Assembly: GCA_026770615.1 (NCBI GenBank)
Contig: MU631729.1
Span: 11,695 to 24,627, forward strand
Length of the DNA: 12,933 nucleotides
DNA from: Pavlovales sp. CCMP2436
Taxonomy: Eukaryota > Haptophyta > Pavlovophyceae > Pavlovales
Reading direction: 5' to 3'
Shown here: positions 1-8,690 of the stretch, piece by piece
Position numbering within the stretch: position 1 is the first letter of the stretch
Layout of the letters: each line of letters opens with the position of its first letter
Position numbers and translations under genes: made by a program
The notes under the pieces: model-generated
What the model was told of the DNA's origin: nothing
The model's database searches: none
The model's input: the letters and a program-made list of their open reading frames with translations, nothing else

Positions 1-772
1 CACTGAACGACAGGATGTAGCCTTCATCCGAGCCGTCTTCCGTCACGCCGCCGAAGATGACCACCATCGAGCTGCTGTTGTGCGTGATCGCCGAGTGCCC
101 ATATCGCGCGTCGGGCCGCATGCTCACACCTGCGGCCTGCTGCGCGGTGTGCGGGAGCAGCATCGTCCACGCGGCGGTGCGTGTGTCGAAGAGCCACACG
201 TCGTTGCAATAGCTCCCACCACCGTGCCCACCGAACAGGAGCAGCCCCACGGGGTGCACCGAGTCGCTCAGCGAGACGGGCGAGAGCGTGGCCGATATGC
301 GGGCGATCGGGGTGTGCTCTGAGGTCGGCGCGACCAGCTCCCACGAGACCGTGCCCGTGGCCAACGAGTCGCAGTGGAGCACCCATAGATCGCCCAGCAC
401 CTCGCCTTGCTCGCCGTCGCCGCCGAACACGTAGGTGCGATCGGTGTTCACCGCCGCCGCGCAGTGCCTGGAGCGCGCCGACGGCTGGACCGAGCCGACC
501 GCCGGCGGGCAATGCACCCACGAGAGCAAGCTGAGCGTGTGCCACTGCTTGTACCGCTCGCGCCAGCCTGCCCCCTCACTCGGCAGTGCCAAGAAGCCCA
601 CATTCCTCGACGACAGCGCCCAGTCGAGCAGCGGCTTCCAGGCGTATGACTCCTCGCACAGCGCGGCGCAGCGGAGCGACTCGGGGTCGGGGAGGCAGCG
701 GAGGATCGCGAGGACGAGGCCGTCGTCGAGCAGGTCGAACGGCCGGAAATTGACCTCCTCGATGCGCGCCAT
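1..772 (-). CDS. F-box-like kelch-repeat protein, N-terminal part (3' end off the window)
   Basis: An uninterrupted frame runs from ATG at 772 to the left edge (257 residues seen). It is the first ATG after an in-frame TAA upstream, so the start is well supported. Residues about 10-52 (FDLLDDGLVLAILRCLPDPE, then a Cys/Leu-rich helix and WKPLLDWAL) resemble an F-box or F-box-like helix bundle. From about residue 98 come kelch blades with the usual marks: HCAAAV...YVFGGDGE with GDLWVL (99-147), then LLFGGHGG with NDVWLF (158-205), then YGHSAI...VVIFGG (221-257). Glycine doublets sit at 117-118, 181-182 and 241-242, with Trp at 130 and 193. More blades are expected beyond the edge. Kelch propellers bind partner proteins; with an F-box they usually act as substrate adaptors of SCF ubiquitin ligases in cytosol or nucleus. 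That role is inferred from family architecture. The exon is GC-rich and no intron is needed in the visible part. Confidence 0.85.
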   Translation of the reverse strand, partial: MARIEEVNFRPFDLLDDGLVLAILRCLPDPESLRCAALCEESYAWKPLLDWALSSRNVGFLALPSEGAGWRERYKQWHTLSLLSWVHCPPAVGSVQPSARSRHCAAAVNTDRTYVFGGDGEQGEVLGDLWVLHCDSLATGTVSWELVAPTSEHTPIARISATLSPVSLSDSVHPVGLLLFGGHGGGSYCNDVWLFDTRTAAWTMLLPHTAQQAAGVSMRPDARYGHSAITHNSSSMVVIFGGVTEDGSDEGYILSFS

Positions 773-1997
773 CTGCCTGGGCGAGCTTTGCCACGAACCA
801 CTGCGATTCACGAGCTCGAGCGGGCGGAGGCGGGCTGGTATGCTATTACCGAATACCGATAGCAGCGAGCAGCGGATCGTGATTGAGATTGACTTGACTC
901 AGAGATTTGAGTCGGTGTTTTTCTGCATCCGAAATTGTACTGGGCGAGTGAGTTACTACATAATTATCCTCTGGGGCGACCGTTACATGGAAAGTCCACG
1001 ATGTATTTATGAGGATTGTGGATTATTGAAGTTTCAATTAAGTATTTACTTTACTGAATCTATATTTTTAATCATTATATGACTGCAGAAGAACTCTGAA
1101 TATCTCCCTAGTCATAGAATTTGAGGAGGGACAGCTTTGTAAGTGCAATATGCTTAAGTTCAGCTCGATTTGAAATTGTGTTGCTTTTGCGTGGGTAATG
1201 TTTTATTTCTCCACTTAGTGCTGCTATGGAAAACCTTATAAATAACGAAAAATAATCTCCGCCAAAAAATGCGGTTCGGAATCACGGTTTGAGTCTTTGC
1301 GTTTTGGAGGGGGGGTTATTTTTAGCAGTAGCCAATGAATACGCCAGAGTAGGTAACTTCAAAAACCAATTCCAATATATTAATGGCTGCTGTTTAAAGT
1401 GCTGTTTAAAGTACCCCCTCCGAAACGCTAAAATGCCGAACCCATCTCCCGAAAAACTTTTTGCTTTTTTGCACGTTTTAAGCACTTTTGCATTTTTGCG
1501 AAGAGTATTTATGTTGCAGCCAATGAATACTGAAGTAGGTCAAAATAGCTAAATCACCTGCATCATTGCTAAACTACCGCAGCGGATCCTATCTTCAACA
1601 AAACTTGAAAAGAAATCGCCTGCTTCGAATTCAGTCTGCGTTTTGGTATCACCGCAAGGTGACGATGAATCTCAATAGAGTGACGTTCAGACGCTGCCAC
1701 CCGGTGCCACCTGGACATAAAAACTGCACCTCAGGCGATAGAATTGGCTTCAATGTTTAACATGCATGCAGTCTCTCATTCAGTGTCCGATTATATTTAG
1801 ATCCAGACTCCCTTAAATAGATACTATGGATATCGTTGCCGTTGGCTTTAGCTTTTGCGCGGCTTTGGCCGCTGGGACCGGATCAGTATATTCGAACAAA
1901 AATTACAGTACATAGTGTAAGTTTCTAGTTAAACGTCCGTCCCCGAGAGGATCTCACTGGATTTAAGTGTTGAAAAACAAGTCCGCCACCCACGATC
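773..1997. other. Intergenic region, AT-rich, no recognisable gene
   Basis: This 1.2-kb stretch separates the kelch gene, read leftwards, from the retroelement. GC content drops sharply past about 880. I see only short incidental open frames, no RNA gene I can recognise, and a small repeat cluster at 1299-1540 (listed separately). Its left end should hold the kelch gene promoter, but I see no convincing motif. Confidence 0.6.
1299..1428. repeat. Imperfect inverted repeat, possible small MITE-like element
   Basis: The arm gcgttttggaggggg at 1299-1313 is the reverse complement, with one mismatch in 15, of 1414-1428. The loop holds a perfect tandem 12-mer (gctgtttaaagt, 1389-1400 and 1401-1412). 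The direct repeat agccaatgaatac occurs at 1330-1342 and again at 1518-1530, followed in both places by a similar agtaggt. This may be the remains of a short non-autonomous transposon. No target-site duplication is evident. Confidence 0.4.
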
Positions 1998-2245
1998 TGT
2001 CTGGAGCCCAAGTGTTCTATACACTTCTGGCTCTGTCTGGTACCCTTACGGACTGCCCGGGATTTAGACATCCCGGAGCACTGCTGAAGTCACGCCTTCT
2101 ACAACTGCTCGGAGCTTCCGTCGGAGCTTGTCTTCACCTTAACTCATGTAGCCTTCACTCCCAGATAGACTGAGCGCTGCTCCCGGTACTCGCGTACCGG
2201 TGACCCACGTCCCTACCTCGACTCGCTTCAACCCGCACTTCGACA
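1998..2245 (+). repeat. LTR-like repeat, copy 1 (5' LTR plus leader)
   Basis: It starts tgtctggagcccaagtgttc and matches the copy at 5893-6142 at roughly 90% by eye over about 245 bases. It contains two hairpins: ccgggat...atcccgg near 2060, and ccggtac-tcgc-gtaccgg at 2183-2200. Homology with copy 2 runs on into the first gag codons, so the exact 3' end of the LTR cannot be placed from this pair. The short open frame at 1967-2173 lies inside this repeat and is not considered a gene. Confidence 0.6.
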
Positions 2246-3420
2246 TGGTGTACCCTCAGGGCTTCGAGTTCCACGGAGGCGCGTCGGCAACGCGCTTCAA
2301 CCACTTCAAGCTGCGCGACCCGGCCCACTTCTCCATCTGGGTGGCGATGCTTCTCACGTACATGCAGTCGACCTCTCGTGCGTCTTCACCAAGCCGCCCC
2401 CCTTCGACCCGCTCGAGGCTGACCTCGTGATCGTCTCCCTCTACTACCCCGATCCCGAGGCGATCGGCGACGACGGCAAGCAGATCTACCCGAAGGGCGA
2501 GGCTGACCCCGCTTTCGTTAAGGCGGTCAAGGAGTACCACCGCATGCTCACTTCGCAGTGCAAAGCCCAGGACATCATCACGCAGGCCATTGACCAGTGC
2601 ATCCTGACGCACGTCATGCACAAGGCCTACGGCGCTAAGCGTGGTAGCTCCGTCTCGCTGTCGCTGGTCTTCAACACATAAAGGACCACTGCGTCGGCCT
2701 TTCCGGCACGTCCAAGGCCGCCTCCATGCTCAACCTCATCTCGCTCCAGCGCTCGCACAAGGAGAGCGCGCTCCGATGGCTCGACCGTGTGCAACGCGCC
2801 TTCAACTCCATCTCGCACCTTCCCTTCAAGCTCGAGGATCTCATCCTGTTCATCTCTCTGCGCGGACTCGGCAATTCCTACTCTTCGCTCGTGCAGTCGA
2901 CCATCAACGACTCCGCCAACGAGCGGCGCCTCGCCTCCGACGTCCTCGCGACCCTGCGCGAGAATCTCGCCATCACGATGCTCTCCAACAGCAACGACAA
3001 CTCCGACTCGCGCCTCAACCAGCGCGTGAACTACATCGGCTCCGGCACCGACTCGCACTCTAGCCTCGACACGCGCAGCTCGGACCGCCGCGATGGCGCG
3101 CGCAGCGGCTACACGGCCTCGCGCGACCGCGGCGGCGGGGGCGGGAGCGAGCTTAACACGCTAACACGCTCCGCAAATCGAGCTGCTTCGCGTGCCGCTC
3201 GCGTGACCTCCCGAGCGAGCACCACCCGCGCAACTGCCCCCACTTTGTCATGCTGCAGCCGCCCACTGACGACAACACCGACAACGTCGCGCAGACCGCG
3301 CACAAGGAGTCGGTGAACATCGTGCAAGTCGCGCGTGATCCCTACGCGCGCAAGGACAAGACCAAGAATGTCTTCTCAACGCCACTTCAGCTTCTTGCTC
3401 GCACTAATGGACAAGTACTG
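2200..3420 (+). pseudogene. Copia-like gag, broken by frameshifts
   Basis: Four segments in three frames continue each other. 2200 to about 2375 (frame of FNPHFDMVYPQGFEFHGG) is followed by a second segment to 2680 (through FDPLEADLVIVSLYYPDPEA), a third from about 2650 to 3160 (MLNLISLQRSHKESALRWLD, then RAFNSISHLPFKLEDLILFI) and a fourth from about 3165 to 3420. The frames change near 2370, 2650 and 3160. The third segment ends in an Arg/Ser/Gly-rich linker typical of gag tails. The fourth holds a knuckle, CFAC...HHPRNC, matching the C-x2-C...H-x4-C pattern of nucleocapsid zinc knuckles, but with an over-long spacer before the histidine. Gag would package element RNA. This copy cannot make it intact. 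Confidence 0.6.
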
Positions 3421-3450
3421 CTAGAACGGCGCTCCCCATCATCGTCGACA

Positions 3451-3735
3451 ACTCCACCGGCTTCCCGCCGCTGTCGACATCTTCACCGGCAAGACACGCC
3501 GCCATCATCGGCAAGACGCCGATCGTCGATAACTCCACCGGCTTCCCGCCGCTGTCGACATCTTCACCGGCAAGACACGCCGCCATCATCGGCAAGACGC
3601 CGATCGTCGACGACTCCACCGGCTTCCCGCCGCTGTCGACATCTTCACCGGCAAGACACGCCGCCATCATCACCGGCCGTCGACAACTCCACCGGCTACA
3701 CCGCCGCTGTCGACATCTCCTCCGGCCAGACGCCG
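3451..3735 (+). repeat. 81-bp in-frame tandem repeat, about 3.5 copies
   Basis: Units start at actccaccgg in 3451, 3532 and 3613 (period 81), with a fourth, diverged unit at 3685 after a 9-bp shorter copy. Units 1-3 are almost identical; the fourth differs (ggctacaccg, atctcctccgg). Because 81 is a multiple of three, all six frames stay open, which produces several long but meaningless open frames here. One frame reads DNSTGFPPLSTSSPARHAAI per unit. The array sits where the protease and integrase part of pol is expected. Confidence 0.85.
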
Positions 3736-3779
3736 CTCATCACCGCTGTTTCCCCCTTTAACAAGGGTGTTTTCTCATC

Positions 3780-4035
3780 AACTAGCTCCCCCTCGGCCGA
3801 GGGTTCATCAATGACCTCAAGCCGTACCAGTTCCTGCAACTTGGACGTGATCCCGTCCAGATTGAGGGAGGGTGTCGGGAGCCCAAGTGTTTCATACACT
3901 TTGGCTCTGTCCGGTACGCTATCGGACTGCCCGGATTTTAAAATCCCGGGCCCACTGCCTCGATTCGTCTGCGGCTGCCCTAAACGCCTCTTCGGTGCTT
4001 TCGTCAGGGTCTCTTACTTACAGAGAGACCTTGTG
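3780..4035 (+). repeat. LTR-like repeat, copy 3, with preceding internal tail
   Basis: The segment from tgtcgggagccc at 3873 matches the start of copies 1 and 2 well for about 95 bases and then weakly. About 90 bases before it (gggttcatcaat... to 3872) match the sequence before copy 2 but not that before copy 1, as expected for internal element sequence next to a 3' LTR. A near-perfect palindrome, gcccgg-attttaaaat-cccgggc, lies at about 3933-3955, where copies 1 and 2 have a shorter hairpin. Confidence 0.5.
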
Positions 4036-4189
4036 ACACTCTTTAGCTCTGCCTGCAATGCATGGTATCGACCTACGCATCTTAGCTGATCGTGCCCTCG
4101 CTCTAGCCGCTTCACCGCGACTCGGAATCGATGCCCCCTAGCTCTCGCTGCAGACCTCGCACTCTCGCATCCATATAGCCGCCCGAACG

Positions 4190-5233
4190 ATGGAGGGCTC
4201 CCCTTTGCCGCCGCTCCGCCGCCAGTCCGCCGCGCGCTAGTGCGGAGTCGCGCGGCTGCCCGACGACTGCGTGAGCCACCTGCTGCAGCTGATCGACACT
4301 GAGGGCGTCCCGTGTTTCCGCGCCGTCTGCCGCGCCTTCCGGGCCGCAGCGCGCGCCCGCGCCGGGGAGCAGGTCCTGCCGGCGAGCGTGATCCGCTCCG
4401 GGCCGAGCGTGGCCGCGTGGGCGTGGGCGCAGCCCGCTTTCTGCGCGGCTGCGGGGCGTGGAGCGGCGCTTGTGTGTGCCCAGCTCGGCAACCTCGATCT
4501 GCTCGAGCGCGTGCTGGACTACCGCAACGACACCAAGGTTTACGACTACAACCTCTGGATCGGCGCGGGCGGAGCGGGACACGCGCACGTCCTCCAGTGG
4601 CTCCTAGGCCGGGCAGCTATGCTCTCGCCCGGGGACGCAACGCAACTCAATCTTTGCAGTTGCAACATCGGAGACAAGGGTATGCTGCACCTCGCCAGCG
4701 CCCTCGCTGTCAACGCGACGGTCACCGCGCTGAACCTCGGCTCCAATGATATCGGCCATCTCGGCGCGCAGTTCATCGCGGAGGCCCTCATGGTCAACGT
4801 GACGGTCGTTAGGCTGGACGTCGCCAGCAATGCAATCGGCGTATTCGGCGCGGAGCACATCGCGGAGGCCCTCAAGGCTAACACGACGGTCACTGAGCTG
4901 GACCTCAACGACAACGATATCGGCCCGGTCGGCGCGCAGCACATCGCGGAGGCCCTTGAGGTTAACGCAACGGTCACCAAGCTGGACCTCCGCTCTAACG
5001 CCATCGACACGGTCGGCGCGCAGCACATCGCGGAGGCCCTCAAGGTCAACGCGACGATCACCGCGCTGAACCTCTGCTTCAACAATATCGGCGATGTCGG
5101 CGCGCAGCACATCACGGAGGCCCTCAAGGTCAACGCGACGGTCACTCAGCTGGACCTCGACTACAACAACGTGTTCGACGGCTCCTCCAATGACGTACTC
5201 CGGGAAGTCTGGCGGCACAGGTCCGACCTCTAG
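4190..5233 (+). CDS. F-box-like / ankyrin-like / leucine-rich-repeat protein
   Basis: A single-exon frame of 347 residues, complete. I place the start at ATG 4190 (A at -3 and G at +4). A shorter reading from GTG 4271 lacks 27 residues and would not start with a normal eukaryotic codon. Residues about 25-57 (DDCVSHLLQLID...FRAVCRAFRAAARAR) resemble an F-box-like motif. Residues about 96-139 have two ankyrin-like helices (CAQLGNLDLLERVLDY and GGAGHAHVLQWLLGR). From 153 to 320 come six LRRs of exactly 28 residues (LNLGSNDIGHLGAQFIAEAL type, as in ribonuclease inhibitor and NLR proteins), with a seventh, degenerate repeat to the end. LRR horseshoes bind proteins. With an F-box-like start, a ubiquitin-ligase adaptor role is likely but inferred. 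The repeats are near-identical at DNA level (84-bp period), pointing to recent expansion or homogenisation. TAG stop at 5231. Confidence 0.85.
4646..5149 (+). repeat. 84-bp coding tandem repeat (six LRR units)
   Basis: Six units of 84 bp encode the 28-residue LRRs. The block ggcgcgcagcacatcgcgga is repeated almost unchanged in several units. Units 3-6 are the most alike, units 1 and 2 more diverged. Confidence 0.8.
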
Positions 5234-5805
5234 CTCTGACCGGGCGGCGGCCCCGATTGGCGCGAGGCTTGCCACTCGCTTCCGGCGGCGCAGCGTCGTA
5301 CACACTATGCGTCATCCAGGCGGTGGCGGAGCAGCAATCGAGTGGTAGCCGCTCGCGCCGGATAGGCTCTCAGAGCCCAACTTGGCTGCGGCGTCTGTTG
5401 TAAGCTGCCGCTCAAGCGGCCGCCGGCCCCGCACCTCCTGCCTCTGCGCTCGTCACTGTACCTAATTCCGTTCAAATCAAGTCATATAACATTATAGTAG
5501 TAAATTGAACATTATAATAACCTTTGACACAAAGCATTTATAGGAGGACATTATAATACTTTTCTGATTCTTCTGATTCTGATTGTTGACGTTGTTACAT
5601 GCTTGACATATATATTACTGATCAGGATAATATATCCCCCCTTCAATATTTATGAATTATATGGCGCGCGTGGACAACGGCTTGGACGTGCGCACCATCC
5701 GTCTGGGCCGTCGTCCATGCCACGGGGGCCGCCATCACGATCGCTGCCGCACGCAAATTGTGGGCCGACCCGACCTAGGGCTCCGCCCGCCGTCGAGTCC
5801 GCGTT
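5234..5805. other. Intergenic region downstream of the LRR gene
   Basis: GC-rich to about 5450, then AT-rich with three near copies of acattata (about 5488-5557) and short ttctgat repeats (5563-5585). From about 5660 GC rises again, and one frame reads HATGAAITIAAARKLWADP before a stop near 5775. This has the look of a Copia RNase H remnant and may belong to the retroelement piece that follows, but the match is too short to call. No gene is supported. Confidence 0.45.
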
Positions 5806-6142
5806 GTGTGGCGTGAGCGTGGGTTCCTCAACCAGCTCAAGTTATACCAGTTCATTCAACCTGAACGTGGTCCCGTCCAGATTGGGCGAGGGTGTCCGGA
5901 GCCCAAGTGTTCTATACACTTCTGGCTCTGTCTAATTGATACCCTTACGGACTGCCCGGGATTTAGACATCCCGGAGCACTGCTGACGTCACGCCTTCTA
6001 CAACTGCTCGGAGCTTCCGTCGGAGCTTGTCTTCACCTTAACCAATGTAGCCTTCACTCCCAGATAGACTGAGCGTTGCTCCCGGTACTCGCGTACCGCT
6101 ACGTCCCTAACTCGACTCGCTTCAACCCGCAGTCCGACACGA
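5806..6142 (+). mobile_element. Retroelement fragment: internal tail, LTR-like repeat copy 2, leader
   Basis: About 87 bases of internal element sequence (matching 3780-3872) run into an LTR-like repeat from tgtccggagccc at 5893. This runs on through the leader to the first codons of gag, where homology with copy 1 stops near 6142. So one LTR is flanked by internal sequence on both sides, the layout of a tandem element or an LTR-LTR recombinant, not a solo LTR. The 88-residue open frame at 5806-6072 is fortuitous. Confidence 0.55.
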
Positions 6143-6583
6143 TCTGCTGCCCCATTTTCTATAAGTAAGTCGTAGTTCAAAGAAGAAGAAAAAACACCCA
6201 GATCCAGAAATACACCCCGAGAACACGGATACCGTCCCCACCGCTGATCAGTTCAGACACACAACGATCGACGACTGACGACTCTCGACTGGCGCGCTGA
6301 CCGACCTCCACTGCTCTCCCTCGCGTCGTCTGAAAATTCAGCACCGTCTGCGAGCGCGGCACACCTGTGCAACTCACAAAACATTACTTCTTCACTAGCC
6401 TGTATCACATATATTGCGATTCTTGCCCCGAGGGACAGAAATCGCAAATATACGCGGCTTGTCTGCTGGCCCAGTCTATCCCACCCCTTGCCGAAGGTGG
6501 GCCTCGGGCGCAGGGCTTTGGGATGCGGGAAATCGCGGGCTTGCTGGCTCATGATTGTGTTTTGGCAACTTTGAGTTTGCTGG
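6143..6583. other. Region without recognised gene; imperfect hairpin
   Basis: No convincing coding frame. An inverted repeat at about 6410-6451 (atattgcgatt-ct / aga-aatcgcaaatat, with one-base bulges) encloses a ccccgaggg loop. The string agtaagtcgtagttcaaa at 6165-6182 recurs with one change near 10090. The 3' untranslated part of the minus-strand gene that stops at 6584 probably lies here. Confidence 0.4.
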
Positions 6584-7174
6584 CTAATATTTGGTTTTGG
6601 GTTTCTTGTCGCCCGAGTGGTGTGTCAGCGTGGTCGACTGGATGGTCTCAAAAACCCGTTTGGTAGATGCGCGCATTGTGCGTGGGTGATTTTCGTGCAT
6701 GGATATGACGGGCTTGTCCGAGATTGATGCGTAATTGTTTGACGGGCCTGCGGCGGATTCGTGGTGTACGGTGGGACTAGATGGTCTTGTTTTGGGTTCC
6801 TGGTGTATGGTGGGACTGGCTGCTCCTGGTAGTGCTGAGGGTGTGGCTCGAGACGGTCTCTTCTGGATGCGCTTTGGGGGTATGACTCGAAGCGATCTCT
6901 TCTGGATTTGTTTTTTCACGATTGGTATGCGTAAGCGTGGCTGTCCTCGGCTAGGCCTGAGGGTGGGCTCAGGCTGCATGGGGGGTATGGTCAGATCTGC
7001 ACCTGGGAATGAGGCTTCGTTTGGTAGTGCTGAGGGTGTGACTCGGGACGAGCTCTTCTGGATGCGCTTTGAGGGTATGACTCGAGGCGGTCTCTTCTGG
7101 ATTTGTTTTTTCACGATTGGTATACGTAAACGTGGCTGGCCTCGGCTGGGCCTGAGGGTGGGCTCAGTCTGCAT
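6584..7174 (-). CDS. Basic, low-complexity repeat protein of unknown function
   Basis: I do not recognise this protein. From the first in-frame ATG (7174) it has 196 residues. The frame is open back to a TAA at 7286-7288 with no other ATG, so an upstream exon or a longer start region is possible (acceptor-like atacag and acaccag occur before 7260). It is rich in Pro, Arg, Lys, Ser and Thr with no membrane segment, hence probably disordered and very basic. It is built from a 65-residue repeat (second unit complete, first cut by the ATG) containing TLRPSRGQPRLRIPIVKKQI. Inside is a 13-residue subrepeat (QIQKRSLRVIPPK / RIQKRPSRATPSA). A short SPTIHQEPKTRPS / SPTVHHESAAGPS pair follows, and the tail is GDKKPKTKY. 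Four base differences between the two 65-residue units across RPSRGQPRLRIPIV are all synonymous, which argues that this frame is translated. Nucleic-acid binding is a guess from charge alone. Confidence 0.55.
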   Translation of the reverse strand: MQTEPTLRPSRGQPRLRIPIVKKQIQKRPPRVIPSKRIQKSSSRVTPSALPNEASFPGADLTIPPMQPEPTLRPSRGQPRLRIPIVKKQIQKRSLRVIPPKRIQKRPSRATPSALPGAASPTIHQEPKTRPSSPTVHHESAAGPSNNYASISDKPVISMHENHPRTMRASTKRVFETIQSTTLTHHSGDKKPKTKY

Positions 7175-7218
7175 GGAGGGTATGGTCGGGTCTGCACCTG
7201 GGAGTGAGTCTTCGTTAT
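6829..7218 (-). repeat. 195-bp tandem repeat, two units
   Basis: The units are 6829-7023 and 7024-7218, both beginning gtagtgctgagggtgtg on the plus strand, roughly 88% identical by eye. Each contains an internal repeat of about 39 bp around ctcttctggat. The length is 65 codons, so the minus-strand frame is kept. Confidence 0.85.
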
Positions 7219-7690
7219 TCGGAGGATGATTGCGAGTCAAGCGTATTCGTTTGGCAGGAGTTGTCTGTATGCTGGTGTAGTAATCTTACACAAGTTAGTT
7301 TCTATTTGTTGTCGACAACTTTCCATGCAAAAGCGTAGAACTCGGAACTTGGGATCTCAACTACAAAAGCGCAACGATAACTTGCGCGCGACGAGCTCCG
7401 TGGCACCGGCCCCCTGCGGAGTCCGAGGGGCGAGCTCTTGACATTATCTGAACGCGAGTCTATGCCTAGCGTTCGTTGCTCTACTTCTTAAAAATATTCA
7501 AATATTTACGGGTGCCCGAAGGCTATAAGAAGTTGAGCCTACTGTTCTGTCAACCTTGAGTAGCTAAGACGCTGAGCCTCAAGTTCGAATTCCCCTTCTT
7601 ATTTATATTGCGTTTTCCTGTACTGGTACATTATTTTCAAGGCAAGAATGATAAGCAATAACATACGCATGCAGGTGCGCGCACACACCA

Positions 7691-7691
<1 letters not shown>

Positions 7692-7733
<42 letters not shown>

Positions 7734-7882
7734 TTGACAGTCACAGTCACAAAGAAATAATGCAAGAATCACATAAACATGGCTCGTATATGTGTGTGTG
7801 CGTGTGTGTGCTGATATATTTATAATAAGGTGCGTGCCCCCCCCCACCCACCCCGTATAATAGCTCAACCCCCCCCCCGTAT
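7692..7882. repeat. Microsatellite cluster: (CT)n(CA)n, (TG)n and poly-C runs
   Basis: (CT)4-5 then (CA)14-15 at 7692-7729, (TG)n at 7791-7810, and C-runs interrupted by A near 7838-7852 and 7869-7879. These are simple-sequence repeats with no coding value. They make the 110-residue minus-strand open frame here meaningless. Confidence 0.9.
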
Positions 7883-8499
7883 AACTACGCTTTACGCACA
7901 TGCCGTGTCGCCTACCATCGATAGCAAGCATAGAACCTTTCCGCTAGTTAGCGTTGGCGCGGATCGGATCACGGTCGCAGCAGGAAAGTTTCATTGAAGC
8001 GCTCGTAGTTCGATCTCAACTTGATTGCATATATAATTAGTCGCATGCCATAATGAATACCTGATCCTGTTCTTGGCAGCAACATTTATTTCCAGAACAG
8101 TCAGATGCCAGCTTGAATCTCTATCAGGAATATATGTATGTGTCGGTATTGCGCAGCAATAACTAATTATGTCGTTGGCAAGGAAACGGCAGGTCATTCC
8201 CGATCACTCCAACTGGCCGCCACGCCCGTTGCGTCAGCGACTACCACAGCCCGCACGGCGGGCAGCCACGCTTGGCGCCGCCAAGATGAAAATTCTGCTC
8301 TCGCAAATTCGGTGGTTTTAGGCTATTTCCGTCGCCAGTTACACAACTGATGATGGCGACCTGCCTTCGGCCGCGGCCCAAATTAGCTCTGCCCGCTCAG
8401 TTCGCATTCTCCGCCATGCTCTCCGTCGCGCTCCGTCGCGCTCTGTCGCACCGTTTGCCGTCGTGCAAGAACTCGTCGCTCTTCAATATATGTATATAT

Positions 8500-8690
8500 A
8501 TAGTCATTCAAAAACCCATCGCTTCCCAGCGATACGTCACCGCTGTGATCACCAATGGACTCGCTTGCTCGCGCACTGTCGGGCGGCCCCGCGTTCCGCA
8601 GCGACTCCAGCGCTTTGTTTTCGGCTTCCTCATCATTCACCAATTCTACCAGCTTCCCACTTCGGCGTAGCGCGTAGGAGCCTGCGTCTG
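8500..8690 (-). CDS. Possible orphan exon (unrecognised)
   Basis: On the minus strand a frame opens after a TAG near 8691 and reads YALRRSGKLVELVNDEEAEN, then KALESLRNAGPPDSARASES and GDVSLGSDGFLND. It then runs into an AT dinucleotide stretch. Composition (GC-rich third positions, charged helical segment, acidic Ser-rich stretch) is like coding exons elsewhere in this window. No family is recognised, there is no start codon and splice borders are uncertain (an acceptor-like cgcag lies at about 8677). It could be an exon of an unseen minus-strand gene or chance. Confidence 0.2.

Larger units (their letters stand above)
1998..4090 (+). mobile_element. Degraded Copia-like LTR retroelement
   Basis: The order is LTR-like repeat (1998-), leader, gag in several broken frames (about 2200-3420), an 81-bp tandem repeat (3451-3735), a short internal tail (about 3780-3872) and another LTR-like copy (3873-about 4035). 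The gag has Copia-type features: a long helical gag body, a serine/arginine/glycine-rich linker and a Cys/His knuckle. I see no integrase, reverse transcriptase or RNase H motifs, so most of pol is missing and the copy cannot be autonomous. The left border is set by comparison: three copies share sequence starting exactly at TGTC, and only two of them have common sequence before it. The right border is uncertain because the third copy has diverged. Confidence 0.65.

Noticed and set aside
435..1082. 215-residue plus-strand open frame
   Set aside because: Its first half is the antisense shadow of the kelch gene, whose minus-strand frame has clear kelch motifs; the second half is AT-rich intergenic DNA.
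3404..3673. Minus-strand open frame with repeated MAACLAGEDVDSGGKPVE
   Set aside because: It arises from the 81-bp tandem repeat, in which every frame is open; there is no independent support.
7510..7600. tRNA-like string (agttcgaattcccc) after a possible stem region
   Set aside because: The bases flanking the would-be T loop do not pair and no acceptor stem or D arm can be drawn.
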